Below, in pieces: positions 44,069 to 53,061 of a stretch of 64,000 nucleotides of DNA (positions within the stretch are counted from its first letter, which is position 1; each line of letters begins with the position of its first letter). Source of the stretch: CALECP01 sp964389925 (GTDB lineage: Bacteria > Chloroflexota > Anaerolineae > Promineifilales > Promineifilaceae). The stretch is taken from positions 1-64,000 of the forward strand of contig CAYMGE010000012.1 in NCBI GenBank assembly GCA_964389925.1, written 5' to 3'. The translations under genes and the position numbers were made by a program. The notes beneath the pieces were generated by a model. That model ran no database searches. It was not told the DNA's origin and worked only from the letters and a program-made list of their open reading frames with translations.

Positions 44069-44167
44069 AATCGTTGATAATTTATTTGTATCGTAGTTTA
44101 CAATAACAATCGACCGATTCCCCCAACGCTTCTAACCATCGGCCGATTTAGTAGTGAGAAAACAGAG

Positions 44168-47100
44168 ATGAAGTTCGCCCTATTCGGAGAAGGCTCGACC
44201 GATATACCCCCTACCCACTTTCCAACCGATAAAGTTCGCGCCCTATTTGTTTACCTCGCCTACCACGCCGACCAACCCATTTCGCGCAAACAACTGGCAA
44301 CACTGCTCTGGGGCGACCGCCCTGACAAGGCTGCCAACGCCAATTTTCGCAATACCCTATCACGGCTCAAAAAGTCGCTCAACAAGGCGTTTGGCGCGGC
44401 GACCCCGCTGACTGTCACGCGCAGAACGGTGATGGTGACGGGATCGGCCGAAATCGATGTGTGTATCTTTGATGCGTTGTGGGCGCAGTGCGAGGAGACA
44501 GCGCGAGAACGCTGGGCCGAGCGGGGACAGGTCGTGCAACTGCTGACACAGGCGGTCGCGCTCTATCGCGGCGCGTTGCTAGCGGGCTTTTCGCTGCCCG
44601 ACAGCCTCACATTTGACGAGTGGGTCGTTCCGCTGCGTGAACAGTACCACCAGCGTGTGTTGTTCGCGCTCGAAACGATTGCCGACTTTCACATCACGCA
44701 GCGAGATTGGGCGCAAGCTGAAACGTTTGCGCGGCGACAGTTAGAGCTAGAGACATGGCACGAACCCGCCTACCGTCAACTGATGCGGATTTATGCAGGG
44801 TTGGACAAGCCCGCGATGGTGCGTGCGCTGTTTAGTGAGTGCCGTGCGGTTTTGGCAGAGGAACTCGCGGTCGAGCCGAGTCAGCGCACACGCGATCTGT
44901 TTGACGCGCTGCTGCGAGATGTTGCGCTGCCAACACCGGTGACGCGCTCGGCAAAGCCAACTGTGCCACACAATTTGCCGCCGGACTTTACGCCGTTCAT
45001 CGGCCGAATCCACGAACTCGCCCAACTGCAAAAGCTGGTCGGCGAGCGCGTCTATCGGCTGATTACGCTGGTTGGACACGGCGGCGTGGGTAAGACGCGC
45101 TTGAGCCTCGCGTTGGCAAGATCACAGTTGGCTTACTTTACCGATGGGGTCTTTTTTGTCTCACTGGTTGGAGTCAAGACGAGCGACGACTTACCGGCCG
45201 CGATTGGCAATGCGCTCGGTTTCACCTTTGCGGGGTCGCGCTCACCTAGCGAGCAGCTTCGCAGCTTTTTGGGTCAGCGCGAGATGCTGCTGATCCTCGA
45301 CAATCTCGAACATCTGCTGACGGATGACGCAACGGTTGACCAAATTCTCGATCTGTTCGGGGCGGCCCCCAACGTTGTCTTTGTGATCACATCGCGGCGC
45401 AGACTGTTTGTGCGGGCAGAGACGATTTTTCCTGTCGGCGGGCTTTCCCATCCCATGAGCGACGAGTTGCCAACGATAGACGGCGAGTGGTTGACGACCA
45501 ATTTTGAGGCTCCGCGTCTGTTTGTCGAGCGCGTACAGCGCGTCGATGTCACCTACCAACCAGATCAGGACGCGGCGACCATCGCCAAAATTTGCCGTTT
45601 GGTGGACGGGTATCCGCTGGCGATTGAGTTGGCGGCGACGCAAAGCGGGATGGCCTCCTGTTCGGCCGTGTTGACCGCCCTACTCGACAGCATGAGCGCA
45701 CTGAAAACGCAGATGCGCGACATGCCAGCGCGTCAACGCAGCTTGCGGGCGGTGTTCAACTACTCATGGCGACTGCTATCGGCCGATGCCCAGCGCGCCC
45801 TGCCACAACTAGCGAGCTTTCACGGTGGATTTGATTTGGCGGCGGCGCGGGCGATTGTGCCGCAAGCATCGGCCGATCTGCTGGAAAAACTGATCGGTCA
45901 TTCGCTGCTGCGTCGCAATGGCGCACGCTACGATCTGCACGAAATGGTGCGCGAGTTTGCCAGCACCCATCTCGTTGACAGCGATGCGACCCACACCGCG
46001 CACGCCACCTATTTTTTGACGCGGCTGGCAGCCCTAGAGGATGACCTAGAGGGGCAAGAACCGCACATCGCCGCGCAGACATTGCTGCCCGATAGTGGCA
46101 ATCTACAGCACGCATGGCTATTTGCAGCGCACAACCGACAAGTTGATCTACTCACGCTTGCGACCAACGCGCTTTCAAACTTTTTGCAACTGCGTAACCA
46201 ACATCATTTGGGTCGGTCGCTATTTATGCAGGCGGTTGAAGCCGTTGAGCCAGCCTTGCCCGACCTGCTGAGTGAGGCGGGACGCTTTCATCTGCGCTTG
46301 GGGCAGTACGATGTGGCGGAACGGTTGGGGCGACAGGCCGTTCAACTGGCGGACAAAGATTGGGCGATGGGCAATGCGGTCAACATTTTGGCGGAAGCGT
46401 TGTGGCGCAAGGGGGAAAATGAGGAGGCTATCGCGCAGTTAGAGCGCGTGAAGGGGCGGGTGCAATCGGCCGAAACGCGCCGCTTGCTCGGCTCCCTACA
46501 CTACAACATCGGCAACGCGCTCTTGTACACAGACCAAAAGCAGATGGCACAACATGCGTTTACCGCTGCGCTCACCATTTGGCAACAGCTCGGTCATTTG
46601 CGTTTTGAGGCTGTCACGCTCAACGCATTGGGGGTTTTTTATACAGAATCAAGTGAATATGAAACGGGTGAAAGGTATTATCTGCAAGCTATGCAGCAGC
46701 AGAAAAAGCTAAATAACGCACATGAAATAGCCCAAATCAATGTTAATTTGTGTGGCACTGAATTTTATCGAGGGAACCTGCAAGCGGCTGATCGTTACTT
46801 AGATAAGGCGATTGCTTATTATAAAACAAGCGGCGATGCAGCCAAATTAGGATGGGCAATCAATAATCGCGGTTGGCTTCATCACATTGCCAATGCGAAC
46901 GAAAAGGCCATGGATTATTTACAACGTGCGTGGGCGTTGGGACAACAGTCGGGGGATGCGCGTCTACAGCTCACGGTGTTACACAATTTTGGGCAGGTTG
47001 CCAGCGTGCTCAATCGTCTCAGCGAGGCGATTGATTACTATGACCACGCTATCGCGCTCTGCCAGCAACACACGATCCATTGTGACCAGCAAACACTTGT

Positions 47101-47224
47101 GCAAGAAAAAAAGGCGTTGACCGAGCGACTCACCCGTCAACGCCATATAACTTCTATGCGATCATATTCAGTGAGTCATCAGATTCCACAGCCACCTGTT
47201 CCACTGCCAATTCCGGCGCATTGA
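44168..47224 (+). CDS. second SARP-like BTAD-NB-ARC-TPR regulator
   Basis: 1018 residues with the same layout as the gene before it: winged helix (MKFALFGEGSTDI, QLATLLWGDRPDKAANANFR), BTAD, NB-ARC (Walker A LVGHGGVGKTRLSLA, Walker B MLLILDNLEHLL, GYPLAIELAA) and TPR. Divergent sequence, so an old duplication or separate acquisition. The last residues (SHQIPQPPVPLPIPAH) are proline-rich because the strand opposite encodes the Gly/Cys tail of a small peptide gene (47179-47316). A TACAAT box at 44099-44104 and a 64-base leader with a TCGGCCGA site precede the ATG. Confidence 0.9.
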   Translation: MKFALFGEGSTDIPPTHFPTDKVRALFVYLAYHADQPISRKQLATLLWGDRPDKAANANFRNTLSRLKKSLNKAFGAATPLTVTRRTVMVTGSAEIDVCIFDALWAQCEETARERWAERGQVVQLLTQAVALYRGALLAGFSLPDSLTFDEWVVPLREQYHQRVLFALETIADFHITQRDWAQAETFARRQLELETWHEPAYRQLMRIYAGLDKPAMVRALFSECRAVLAEELAVEPSQRTRDLFDALLRDVALPTPVTRSAKPTVPHNLPPDFTPFIGRIHELAQLQKLVGERVYRLITLVGHGGVGKTRLSLALARSQLAYFTDGVFFVSLVGVKTSDDLPAAIGNALGFTFAGSRSPSEQLRSFLGQREMLLILDNLEHLLTDDATVDQILDLFGAAPNVVFVITSRRRLFVRAETIFPVGGLSHPMSDELPTIDGEWLTTNFEAPRLFVERVQRVDVTYQPDQDAATIAKICRLVDGYPLAIELAATQSGMASCSAVLTALLDSMSALKTQMRDMPARQRSLRAVFNYSWRLLSADAQRALPQLASFHGGFDLAAARAIVPQASADLLEKLIGHSLLRRNGARYDLHEMVREFASTHLVDSDATHTAHATYFLTRLAALEDDLEGQEPHIAAQTLLPDSGNLQHAWLFAAHNRQVDLLTLATNALSNFLQLRNQHHLGRSLFMQAVEAVEPALPDLLSEAGRFHLRLGQYDVAERLGRQAVQLADKDWAMGNAVNILAEALWRKGENEEAIAQLERVKGRVQSAETRRLLGSLHYNIGNALLYTDQKQMAQHAFTAALTIWQQLGHLRFEAVTLNALGVFYTESSEYETGERYYLQAMQQQKKLNNAHEIAQINVNLCGTEFYRGNLQAADRYLDKAIAYYKTSGDAAKLGWAINNRGWLHHIANANEKAMDYLQRAWALGQQSGDARLQLTVLHNFGQVASVLNRLSEAIDYYDHAIALCQQHTIHCDQQTLVQEKKALTERLTRQRHITSMRSYSVSHQIPQPPVPLPIPAH

Positions 47225-47316
47225 ATGAAGTTGTAGATGCTTGGTAGTACATTGACTGTCAAAATCGTTAGGGTAGCAGGGAACCAGAGCTTCCATTTGT
47301 GTTGAAAGTGTGTCAT
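47179..47316 (-). CDS. 45-residue hydrophobic peptide with Gly/Cys tail, antisense to the regulator 3' end
   Basis: A short gene missing from longer-ORF scans. ATG at 47316 with GGAG seven bases ahead. The product has a basic aromatic start (MTHFQHKWKLWF), a hydrophobic stretch (PATLTILTVNVLPSIYNFI) and the tail QCAGIGSGTGGCGI, with two cysteines eight residues apart. It resembles the 51-residue peptide at 36872 in size, N-terminal export signal, paired cysteines and glycine-rich tail, though the sequences are not homologous by eye. Its last 46 bases overlap, tail-to-tail, the 3' end of the BTAD-NB-ARC-TPR gene. A signal peptide, bacteriocin-like peptide or modified-peptide precursor are the options. 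Confidence 0.6.
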   Translation of the reverse strand: MTHFQHKWKLWFPATLTILTVNVLPSIYNFIQCAGIGSGTGGCGI

Positions 47317-47477
47317 GTCGTATCTCCGTTTTTTGTGTGTTTTGTGTGGGGCTTTTTGTGCGCCTCAGTTGGTTCACACGATAGGAGAGAAACGACTCAG
47401 TAACGTCTCAGAGCGTTTTGGGGTGCTTTATCGACTTGAGAAAGTTAGGACTCAGGATCAAATAGCTTACGGAACTA

Positions 47478-47501
47478 TCATTCCCGCGAAGGCGGGAATG
47501 A
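47478..47501. repeat. intergenic palindrome TCATTCCCGC-gaag-GCGGGAATGA
   Basis: Perfect 10-bp stem with a GAAG loop. This word is a common type of dispersed intergenic hairpin in many bacterial genomes. It lies in the leader region of the small peptide gene on the minus strand. Confidence 0.75.
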
Positions 47502-47565
47502 CAATGCCATGTATTTACTTTACGATGTACTTAGAGGATGAGAACTGGAGAGGAAGTCGGTAAGC

Positions 47566-47685
47566 AAGTTGCCACCGTTTTCTGCCTGTGCCTGAAGACA
47601 CAGGCTACCAAGTAAAAGTACGCTAAAGCGCACATTGCTAATATAGCCTACGGTTTGAACCGTAGGCGGGACATAGTAGCAACTT
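47566..47685. repeat. composite repeat with terminal AAGTTGC/GCAACTT
   Basis: Flanked by AAGTTGC (47566-47572) and GCAACTT (47679-47685). Inside are two perfect hairpins, GCCTGTG...CACAGGC (47584-47605) and GCCTACGGTT-tg-AACCGTAGGC (47646-47667), plus CGCTAAAGCG. The layout suggests a non-autonomous miniature element or a mosaic of dispersed hairpins between the convergent subtilisin end and the peptide gene. Confidence 0.6.
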
Positions 47686-47696
47686 AGGTTAACTAA

Positions 47697-50042
47697 TTAA
47701 TAGCCACAATAAATACCGTCTCGCGCTCGGCCGCAAACGTCAGCACGTCTATTCCCGTCAACATCCGGAAAGCCCAACGTCCCCCAATAAGCGGGGTCTG
47801 TTTGCCAGCCGCCTGTGTCTGAGAAGCCGGTCGTCAATTGCAGCATGTTGCCAAACGTGCGCCCGTTCGACAGCGTGCAGATTACGCCCGTGCCGTTGCG
47901 ACCACACGCATCGGCGTGGCTGTCTGCGTTGACATCGACAAAGCGAATCGTTTGCCAATAGGCGGGGTCTTGATGCCAGCCATCGCGGTTGCTGAAGCTC
48001 GTTGTCCACAAAGAGGAGACCGAGAAGGAGGTGCTGCGGTTTGACAAGCTACAGAAGATGCCATTGCGACCGCGCCCACAGACATCGGCCGCCCCGTCCC
48101 CATTCAAGTCTGCAAACTGGATCGTCTGCCAGAAGTTGGGCGTTGTGTGCCAGCCTTGCCGGTCACTGAAGTTAGTACTCCAATAAAAGGGGCGATAGAA
48201 CTGATCGCCCAGCGAAATACCACACAGCAGCCCCAATCGGCCGCGACCACAAATGTCCGTATAGCCATCGCCGTCGATGTCAGCGAGTTGGATGGTCGCC
48301 CAATATGCTGGAATGTCATCCCAGCCGCGGCTATCGGCATACGCATTTGTCCACTGCGTCGCTTTGCCAAACTGCGTGCCAATTGAGAGGGCGCAAATGA
48401 TGCCCGATTTGCCACGCCCGCATACGTCAGATCGGCCGTCTGCGTTGAGGTCGGCAAACTGGATGGTGCGCCAGTAGCTTTCGGCCGAGTGCCAGCCATC
48501 CGCATTCGAGAACGCATCTGTCCAATAGGTGGCAGCCGAAAAGCTGTCGCCCAACGAAAGCGCACAGTACAGGCCGCGTCGAGCGCGTCCACAAACGTCA
48601 TCTGCCCCATCCCCATTCAGGTCTGGATAGGTGATCGTCGCCCAATAGGAGGCGAGGCCGTCCCAGCCAATCGCATCGGAATAGGCGTTCGACCAGAGAG
48701 AGACTGGTTCAAATTGATCTCCATCAGAGAGGGCGCAGTAAATTCCCGCTACACCGCGCCCGCAGATGTCATCTCGACCATCACCATTCAAATCAGGGTA
48801 TTGGATCGTTTGCCAATAAGCGGGGTCGGTTGCCCAGTCGAGCGCATCGGAAAAGGCGGGCGTGAAGCGTTCGACCATCGACTCGCTCGGTTGCCAGCTT
48901 GTGTAGAGTAGCAAGTTGGGTGAGTCCGTGCCGAGAAAACTCAATTTGTTGCGCGTCGCGTTGGCTAGAATTGCATCGCGCACCTCAAGTGGACTTGCTG
49001 ACGGGTTGTTTTGCAAATATAGCGCGGCGGCTCCTGCGACGTGCGGGGCAGCCATTGAGGTCCCATTTCTTACGCCATACGTGTCGTCTGTGTTCGGCTC
49101 TGCGGAGAAAATTGCCTCGCCGGGTGCAAAAATATCGACACAGCGACCATAATTTGAGAATTCAGCACGTTGATCGTGTCGGTTGGTTGCGCCGACCGTG
49201 ATGGGGCTGGACAGTCTGGCAGGAGAATAGGCACACGCATTCTCGGCCGCATTGCCGGCCGAGACGACGAATGTAAGACCCTCTGCAAGCGCATTGTTGA
49301 TCCCTATCTCCATCACCAAATCTCCGCTGTCCAACAGGCCACCCAGACTCATGTTGACAATCGCCGGCTTGGTGTGGTTCGCAACAACCCAGTCGATACC
49401 CGCCAAGATTGTTGAACTGAACGTGCCAACCTCTGGGTCACAGCCAAAGATGCGAACGGGGTGCAAATAGACCGCTTTGGCGACCCCCACATTTCGCCCG
49501 CCCACGGTGCCAGCAACATGCGTGCCATGCCCTTCACAATCTTCTGTGCCTCGCCCGTCGTTGACAAAACTGACCCCCGCCAGCACACGGTTGCCAAACT
49601 CTTGGTGTGTGCTGAGAATGCCAGAATCGATCACGTAGACATGAACACCCTTGCCTGTTTGTGCGTAGGTGTAGTGACCATCGAGCGGCAGGCTGCGCTG
49701 GTCGATGCGATCTATTCCCCATGAAGCAGTAGCTTCGCTCTGGGCCGGATAGACCATTGCGTCCTGTTCGATCAACTGGACAACGGGATTGGCGCGTAAA
49801 TTGGCAACGGCTTCTTCTGGCAACGAGGCTGAGAATCCTTGAAAAACAGCTTCATAAGTATAGTGCAACGTGCCATCGAACTGATCGGCTAGCTGCTGTG
49901 CCGTTCTTTGTGTCGATTGATCGAGAACATCTTGATCAAAAATGACGGTATAGCGTTCGTGGTGCGTGTCAGCGGCCTGTAGCTTAGGCGTTACAGACAA
50001 GAACAAAAACAAAAAGACAAAAAGATAATAGGTGTTTTTCAT
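47697..50042 (-). CDS. secreted proteinase K-like subtilisin with seven Cys-containing repeats
   Basis: 781 residues. Signal peptide 1-23 (KLQA), inhibitor_I9 prodomain about 28-100, S8 catalytic domain about 105-390 with Asp139 (VYVIDSG), His172 (GHGTHVAG), oxyanion Asn264 (SAGN) and Ser329 (NGTSMAAPHV). The rest is seven repeats of about 55 residues with the pattern GW..x..YWxTI...D.NgDGxxDxCGRGxxGIxC, resembling FG-GAP/VCBS calcium-binding blades, so probably a seven-bladed propeller with one disulfide per blade. Start at the ATG at 50042; an upstream TTG is open but less likely. Last gene of the kinase/FHA operon after 34 bases, so it may be its secreted output. Confidence 0.92.
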   Translation of the reverse strand: MKNTYYLFVFLFLFLSVTPKLQAADTHHERYTVIFDQDVLDQSTQRTAQQLADQFDGTLHYTYEAVFQGFSASLPEEAVANLRANPVVQLIEQDAMVYPAQSEATASWGIDRIDQRSLPLDGHYTYAQTGKGVHVYVIDSGILSTHQEFGNRVLAGVSFVNDGRGTEDCEGHGTHVAGTVGGRNVGVAKAVYLHPVRIFGCDPEVGTFSSTILAGIDWVVANHTKPAIVNMSLGGLLDSGDLVMEIGINNALAEGLTFVVSAGNAAENACAYSPARLSSPITVGATNRHDQRAEFSNYGRCVDIFAPGEAIFSAEPNTDDTYGVRNGTSMAAPHVAGAAALYLQNNPSASPLEVRDAILANATRNKLSFLGTDSPNLLLYTSWQPSESMVERFTPAFSDALDWATDPAYWQTIQYPDLNGDGRDDICGRGVAGIYCALSDGDQFEPVSLWSNAYSDAIGWDGLASYWATITYPDLNGDGADDVCGRARRGLYCALSLGDSFSAATYWTDAFSNADGWHSAESYWRTIQFADLNADGRSDVCGRGKSGIICALSIGTQFGKATQWTNAYADSRGWDDIPAYWATIQLADIDGDGYTDICGRGRLGLLCGISLGDQFYRPFYWSTNFSDRQGWHTTPNFWQTIQFADLNGDGAADVCGRGRNGIFCSLSNRSTSFSVSSLWTTSFSNRDGWHQDPAYWQTIRFVDVNADSHADACGRNGTGVICTLSNGRTFGNMLQLTTGFSDTGGWQTDPAYWGTLGFPDVDGNRRADVCGRARDGIYCGY

Positions 50043-50076
50043 AAGGTTTCTGTGATCTTCAGACAAGCTGTCTGAG

Positions 50077-51162
50077 CTACTCTACTACGATCTGAGAAAT
50101 ACCAACGCGGATGCGGTCACCTTTTGACAGCACGCGATCAGCGATCTCATAACCATTCACGGTCGTCCCGCGCGTGCTGTCGATGTCGCGGATGCCGAGC
50201 TTGCCATGCTTGTTGTAGAGCTGGGCGTGAGTGCGCGATACTTTGTCGTCATCACGCAGGCGAACGTCGCTGTCTGAGCCGCGACCGATCTGCATCGGTA
50301 ATTTATTGACTCGCACGCGCATTCCTGTATGAGGTCCCTCAGTCACAATGAGCGTGAAGGCGGGTGGCGTTGTCGTGTTGGCGCGGGGTGGGGAGTGTAA
50401 ATCCGCGCTGGTGATTCGCACTGGCACTTCAGTGGTGCGAGTCGGTTGGCGACCGTCGGTCAGGCGAAATTCGGTGCTGCCGAGACGGATAACGTCATCG
50501 GCCGAGACCCCCACCGTCTCTCCCGGCTTGACCTGACCCTCATTCACCCACGTGTACGGGCGTTGACTGATATTCTCAAGCTGCACTTTGCCGTTCTCAA
50601 GCGTCAACCGCACGTGTCGCCCAGAGACGCTCGCATCATTTTGAACCACAATAGCTGACTCGTCCGCCAGTGGTTCGGCTCCAACGACGGTGTCGCCATA
50701 ATGGAGAGCGGTATTGTCTTTGATGATGCCCTGCCCACTGAGCGTTTGAAGCCGCCACTTTGCGACGGGCGGGCGCGTTTGGCGGATGGGCTTGCCAGTA
50801 TTGGCGGTAGGTGCAGCCGTCTGACGCTGACGCGCTATGTATTCTTGCGCCGTGATCGTGTGTTCTGGTGAGGCGACGGGCGCGATACTCTGCTGTTCCT
50901 GACGCGGTGGCATCGTCGCTTGATGAGCAGTATTGTCATAGCGCGGTTGGGTCTTCGGTTCGGGCTGCGGGGCAGGAACATGCACGATGTGAAAAATTAG
51001 GGGGCCGATTAGGGGGGCGACGGCCGATACAATCAGCCAAATCCAGCGAGTGACTCCCGTTTCTTTGGTATGTCCATTCACATACCAGATACCCCCTAGC
51101 CAAATGGCAACGATGATGGCTATCACAACCAATATCTGTACATAATCTAGTAATGTTTCCAT
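50077..51162 (-). CDS. membrane protein with two FHA domains
   Basis: 361 residues. Two N-terminal membrane helices (about 8-28 and 40-60), a proline/glutamine-rich linker, then two FHA folds. FHA1 is about 140-235 (SVSGRHVRLTLENGKVQLEN, partly degenerate at its first motif). FHA2 is about 265-358 with the complete motif set (QIGRGSDSDVRLRD, VSRTHAQLY, STRGTTVNG). FHA domains bind phospho-threonine, so this is the likely reader of the kinase encoded just upstream (4-base gap) and a membrane scaffold for the cluster. Confidence 0.92.
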   Translation of the reverse strand: METLLDYVQILVVIAIIVAIWLGGIWYVNGHTKETGVTRWIWLIVSAVAPLIGPLIFHIVHVPAPQPEPKTQPRYDNTAHQATMPPRQEQQSIAPVASPEHTITAQEYIARQRQTAAPTANTGKPIRQTRPPVAKWRLQTLSGQGIIKDNTALHYGDTVVGAEPLADESAIVVQNDASVSGRHVRLTLENGKVQLENISQRPYTWVNEGQVKPGETVGVSADDVIRLGSTEFRLTDGRQPTRTTEVPVRITSADLHSPPRANTTTPPAFTLIVTEGPHTGMRVRVNKLPMQIGRGSDSDVRLRDDDKVSRTHAQLYNKHGKLGIRDIDSTRGTTVNGYEIADRVLSKGDRIRVGISQIVVE

Positions 51163-51166
51163 AATG

Positions 51167-53050
51167 TCAAACTCCTGAAAGTGCTGAAGACGAGCGACGC
51201 ACCATCATCGTTGCATCAGGCCATGAAAGCCATAGCCTGATGAGCAACCCAACCAATAGTAGGTCCAGTAGCAAACTAGCGAGATTAACGTGGTCGCCTA
51301 TTCGTGTCAGCCCAATCAGCACAACATGCAGCAAACCAAAGAGAACAATTAGCCAGCCGTAATGGCGTGAGTGTGTGGCAAGCGCACCCATCCCGCCCCA
51401 CAGCAGCAACCCTAGCACTGGGGCGATTGACTGCGTCCATGCTGTGCCGTTTACGATTAAGAAGGCAGACGCGTCGAGGGGTTGCGTAAGGGGCAGTAGT
51501 AGATGTTGTGACCACGTGCCAACGTTGGTCAATGTCTCCTGCAAAAGCCATGTTGGGTTATGTTGCAGAGGATCAATGATGGCTGTTGTTCCAACAACCG
51601 GGCTGCCTTGCAGCGCACCCCAGATTGAGAGTAACAAAAAGGTGGTCGCGCCGACCAACGCCCCTTGTCGCGGCTTGGTGTGTCGTAGACCAAATGCCAG
51701 CGGGATCGCCAGTGCTGCGCCAATGTAGGAAAGTGGGATGGCAAACAAAGGCAGCATGGCAACGTCGAGATGCACTTTGCTCAATCGCCATTGCCAAGCA
51801 AATACGCCACTCGCAATAAATCCACAGCAGCCAAGCAGCGGCGAGATGGCATAGAAGAGCAGGCTGATCCAGCCCGCTGTCAGTCCAACGGCAACGATGG
51901 GACTGTATGCTGCAATGAGACCGCCAATAAGTGGGATAATCCAGCTTGCTACCTCACCCATGAAAGTCGGATAAGCACGTGTCCATGCGAGTAGAATCAA
52001 TGTAATCATCAATGCGGACGGCAGGTTAGCGGGGGCAGGGATTCGCGCCATAAGCCGTCGGCCGTGTTGCACAACAGCGAACACCTCATTTTTCAGTTGG
52101 GGCAACCCCGCATAGACGCGCAGGTCGTTGACAAAGGCAAGCATCGTTTTGTAGCGATTATTGGGGTTGGGGGCGGTGGCTCGGCCGATGATTTCGCGCA
52201 GTCGCTCATCCGATACCCGCTGCACGCCGCGCTCAATTGCCGACACGTGTACGTCGATCCGCTCTGTCATCGTGCCATGACTTTCTGGAACATCTAATAT
52301 CCCAACCAGCATCTCTAAAAACGTCACCCCTAGCGCATAAACATCACGCTGCACCGTCTCTTGTCGGTTATACGCCTCTGGCGGGATATAGAGCGGTGTT
52401 CCCAGCGGCATGTAATGCGCGGGCGTGCCAACTTGGGGCTTGTGTTTGCGCAGAAAGCGCATTGTCCCCAAATCGGCGATACGTGGCTGATTATGCTCGT
52501 CGAAGAGGATGTTGCCGTGTTTGATGTCGCGCAAGATCAGCCCGCGACTGTGAGCTGTTGCAATTGCTGTTCCAACGGCGAGGATAATCTCGATGCTGCG
52601 CCGCTCAGTCAGCTTGCGAGCAGAGACCAATTCGAGCAAAGAATGTCGCTGCAAGAGTGGCATGATGTAGTAATAATCTGTGCCATTTTGCATCCGTCGC
52701 CAGATTCGGTTAGCTTGCTTTTCGCTGACATCTTCTGGGCGTTCGGCTGGGATCCGCCCAGCGTCTGCCTTATGGATAAAGCCGTCAATGTCGCGGGTTT
52801 CCTTGAGCGCACGCATCTCGATCACCATGCGCTTGATTTTGTCCACTTTGGCCTCACCTTCGGCGATGAAGAAAATTTTGATCGCAAATATCTCACCCGT
52901 GCGTTCGTCGCGTGTTTTGTAGACGATCCCGTACCCACCCGCGCCCAGATATTCGAGCAGCCTATATCGGCCGTCAACCAAACTGTTAAGACGTGTTTCG
53001 GGCTTCGTGTACCAATTTGAGGGAATACGAGCTGCGTTTGTTTTCTTCAT
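51167..53050 (-). CDS. membrane Ser/Thr protein kinase
   Basis: 627 residues. The cytoplasmic kinase domain (about 28-300) has the glycine loop LGAGGYGIVYK, Lys in FAIKIFF, catalytic loop LRDIKHGNIL (HRD with His replaced by Leu, but Asp, Lys and Asn kept), and DLG in place of DFG. The C-terminal half (about 335-620) is a chain of roughly eight hydrophobic helices with no extracellular PASTA domains. It may sense membrane or transported signals. It lies in an operon with PP2C phosphatase and FHA genes, a full write-erase-read set. Confidence 0.92.
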   Translation of the reverse strand: MKKTNAARIPSNWYTKPETRLNSLVDGRYRLLEYLGAGGYGIVYKTRDERTGEIFAIKIFFIAEGEAKVDKIKRMVIEMRALKETRDIDGFIHKADAGRIPAERPEDVSEKQANRIWRRMQNGTDYYYIMPLLQRHSLLELVSARKLTERRSIEIILAVGTAIATAHSRGLILRDIKHGNILFDEHNQPRIADLGTMRFLRKHKPQVGTPAHYMPLGTPLYIPPEAYNRQETVQRDVYALGVTFLEMLVGILDVPESHGTMTERIDVHVSAIERGVQRVSDERLREIIGRATAPNPNNRYKTMLAFVNDLRVYAGLPQLKNEVFAVVQHGRRLMARIPAPANLPSALMITLILLAWTRAYPTFMGEVASWIIPLIGGLIAAYSPIVAVGLTAGWISLLFYAISPLLGCCGFIASGVFAWQWRLSKVHLDVAMLPLFAIPLSYIGAALAIPLAFGLRHTKPRQGALVGATTFLLLSIWGALQGSPVVGTTAIIDPLQHNPTWLLQETLTNVGTWSQHLLLPLTQPLDASAFLIVNGTAWTQSIAPVLGLLLWGGMGALATHSRHYGWLIVLFGLLHVVLIGLTRIGDHVNLASLLLDLLLVGLLIRLWLSWPDATMMVRRSSSALSGV

Positions 53051-53061
53051 GTGGTGTCTCC

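Noticed and set aside
47168..47377. 69-residue minus-strand ORF overlapping the small peptide gene
   Set aside because: Different frame from the peptide; it lacks the GGAG spacing and signal-like sequence that support the 45-residue reading.
47315..47563. 82-residue plus-strand ORF
   Set aside because: It is the complement of the leader of the small peptide gene and of dispersed repeats, with no ribosome site.
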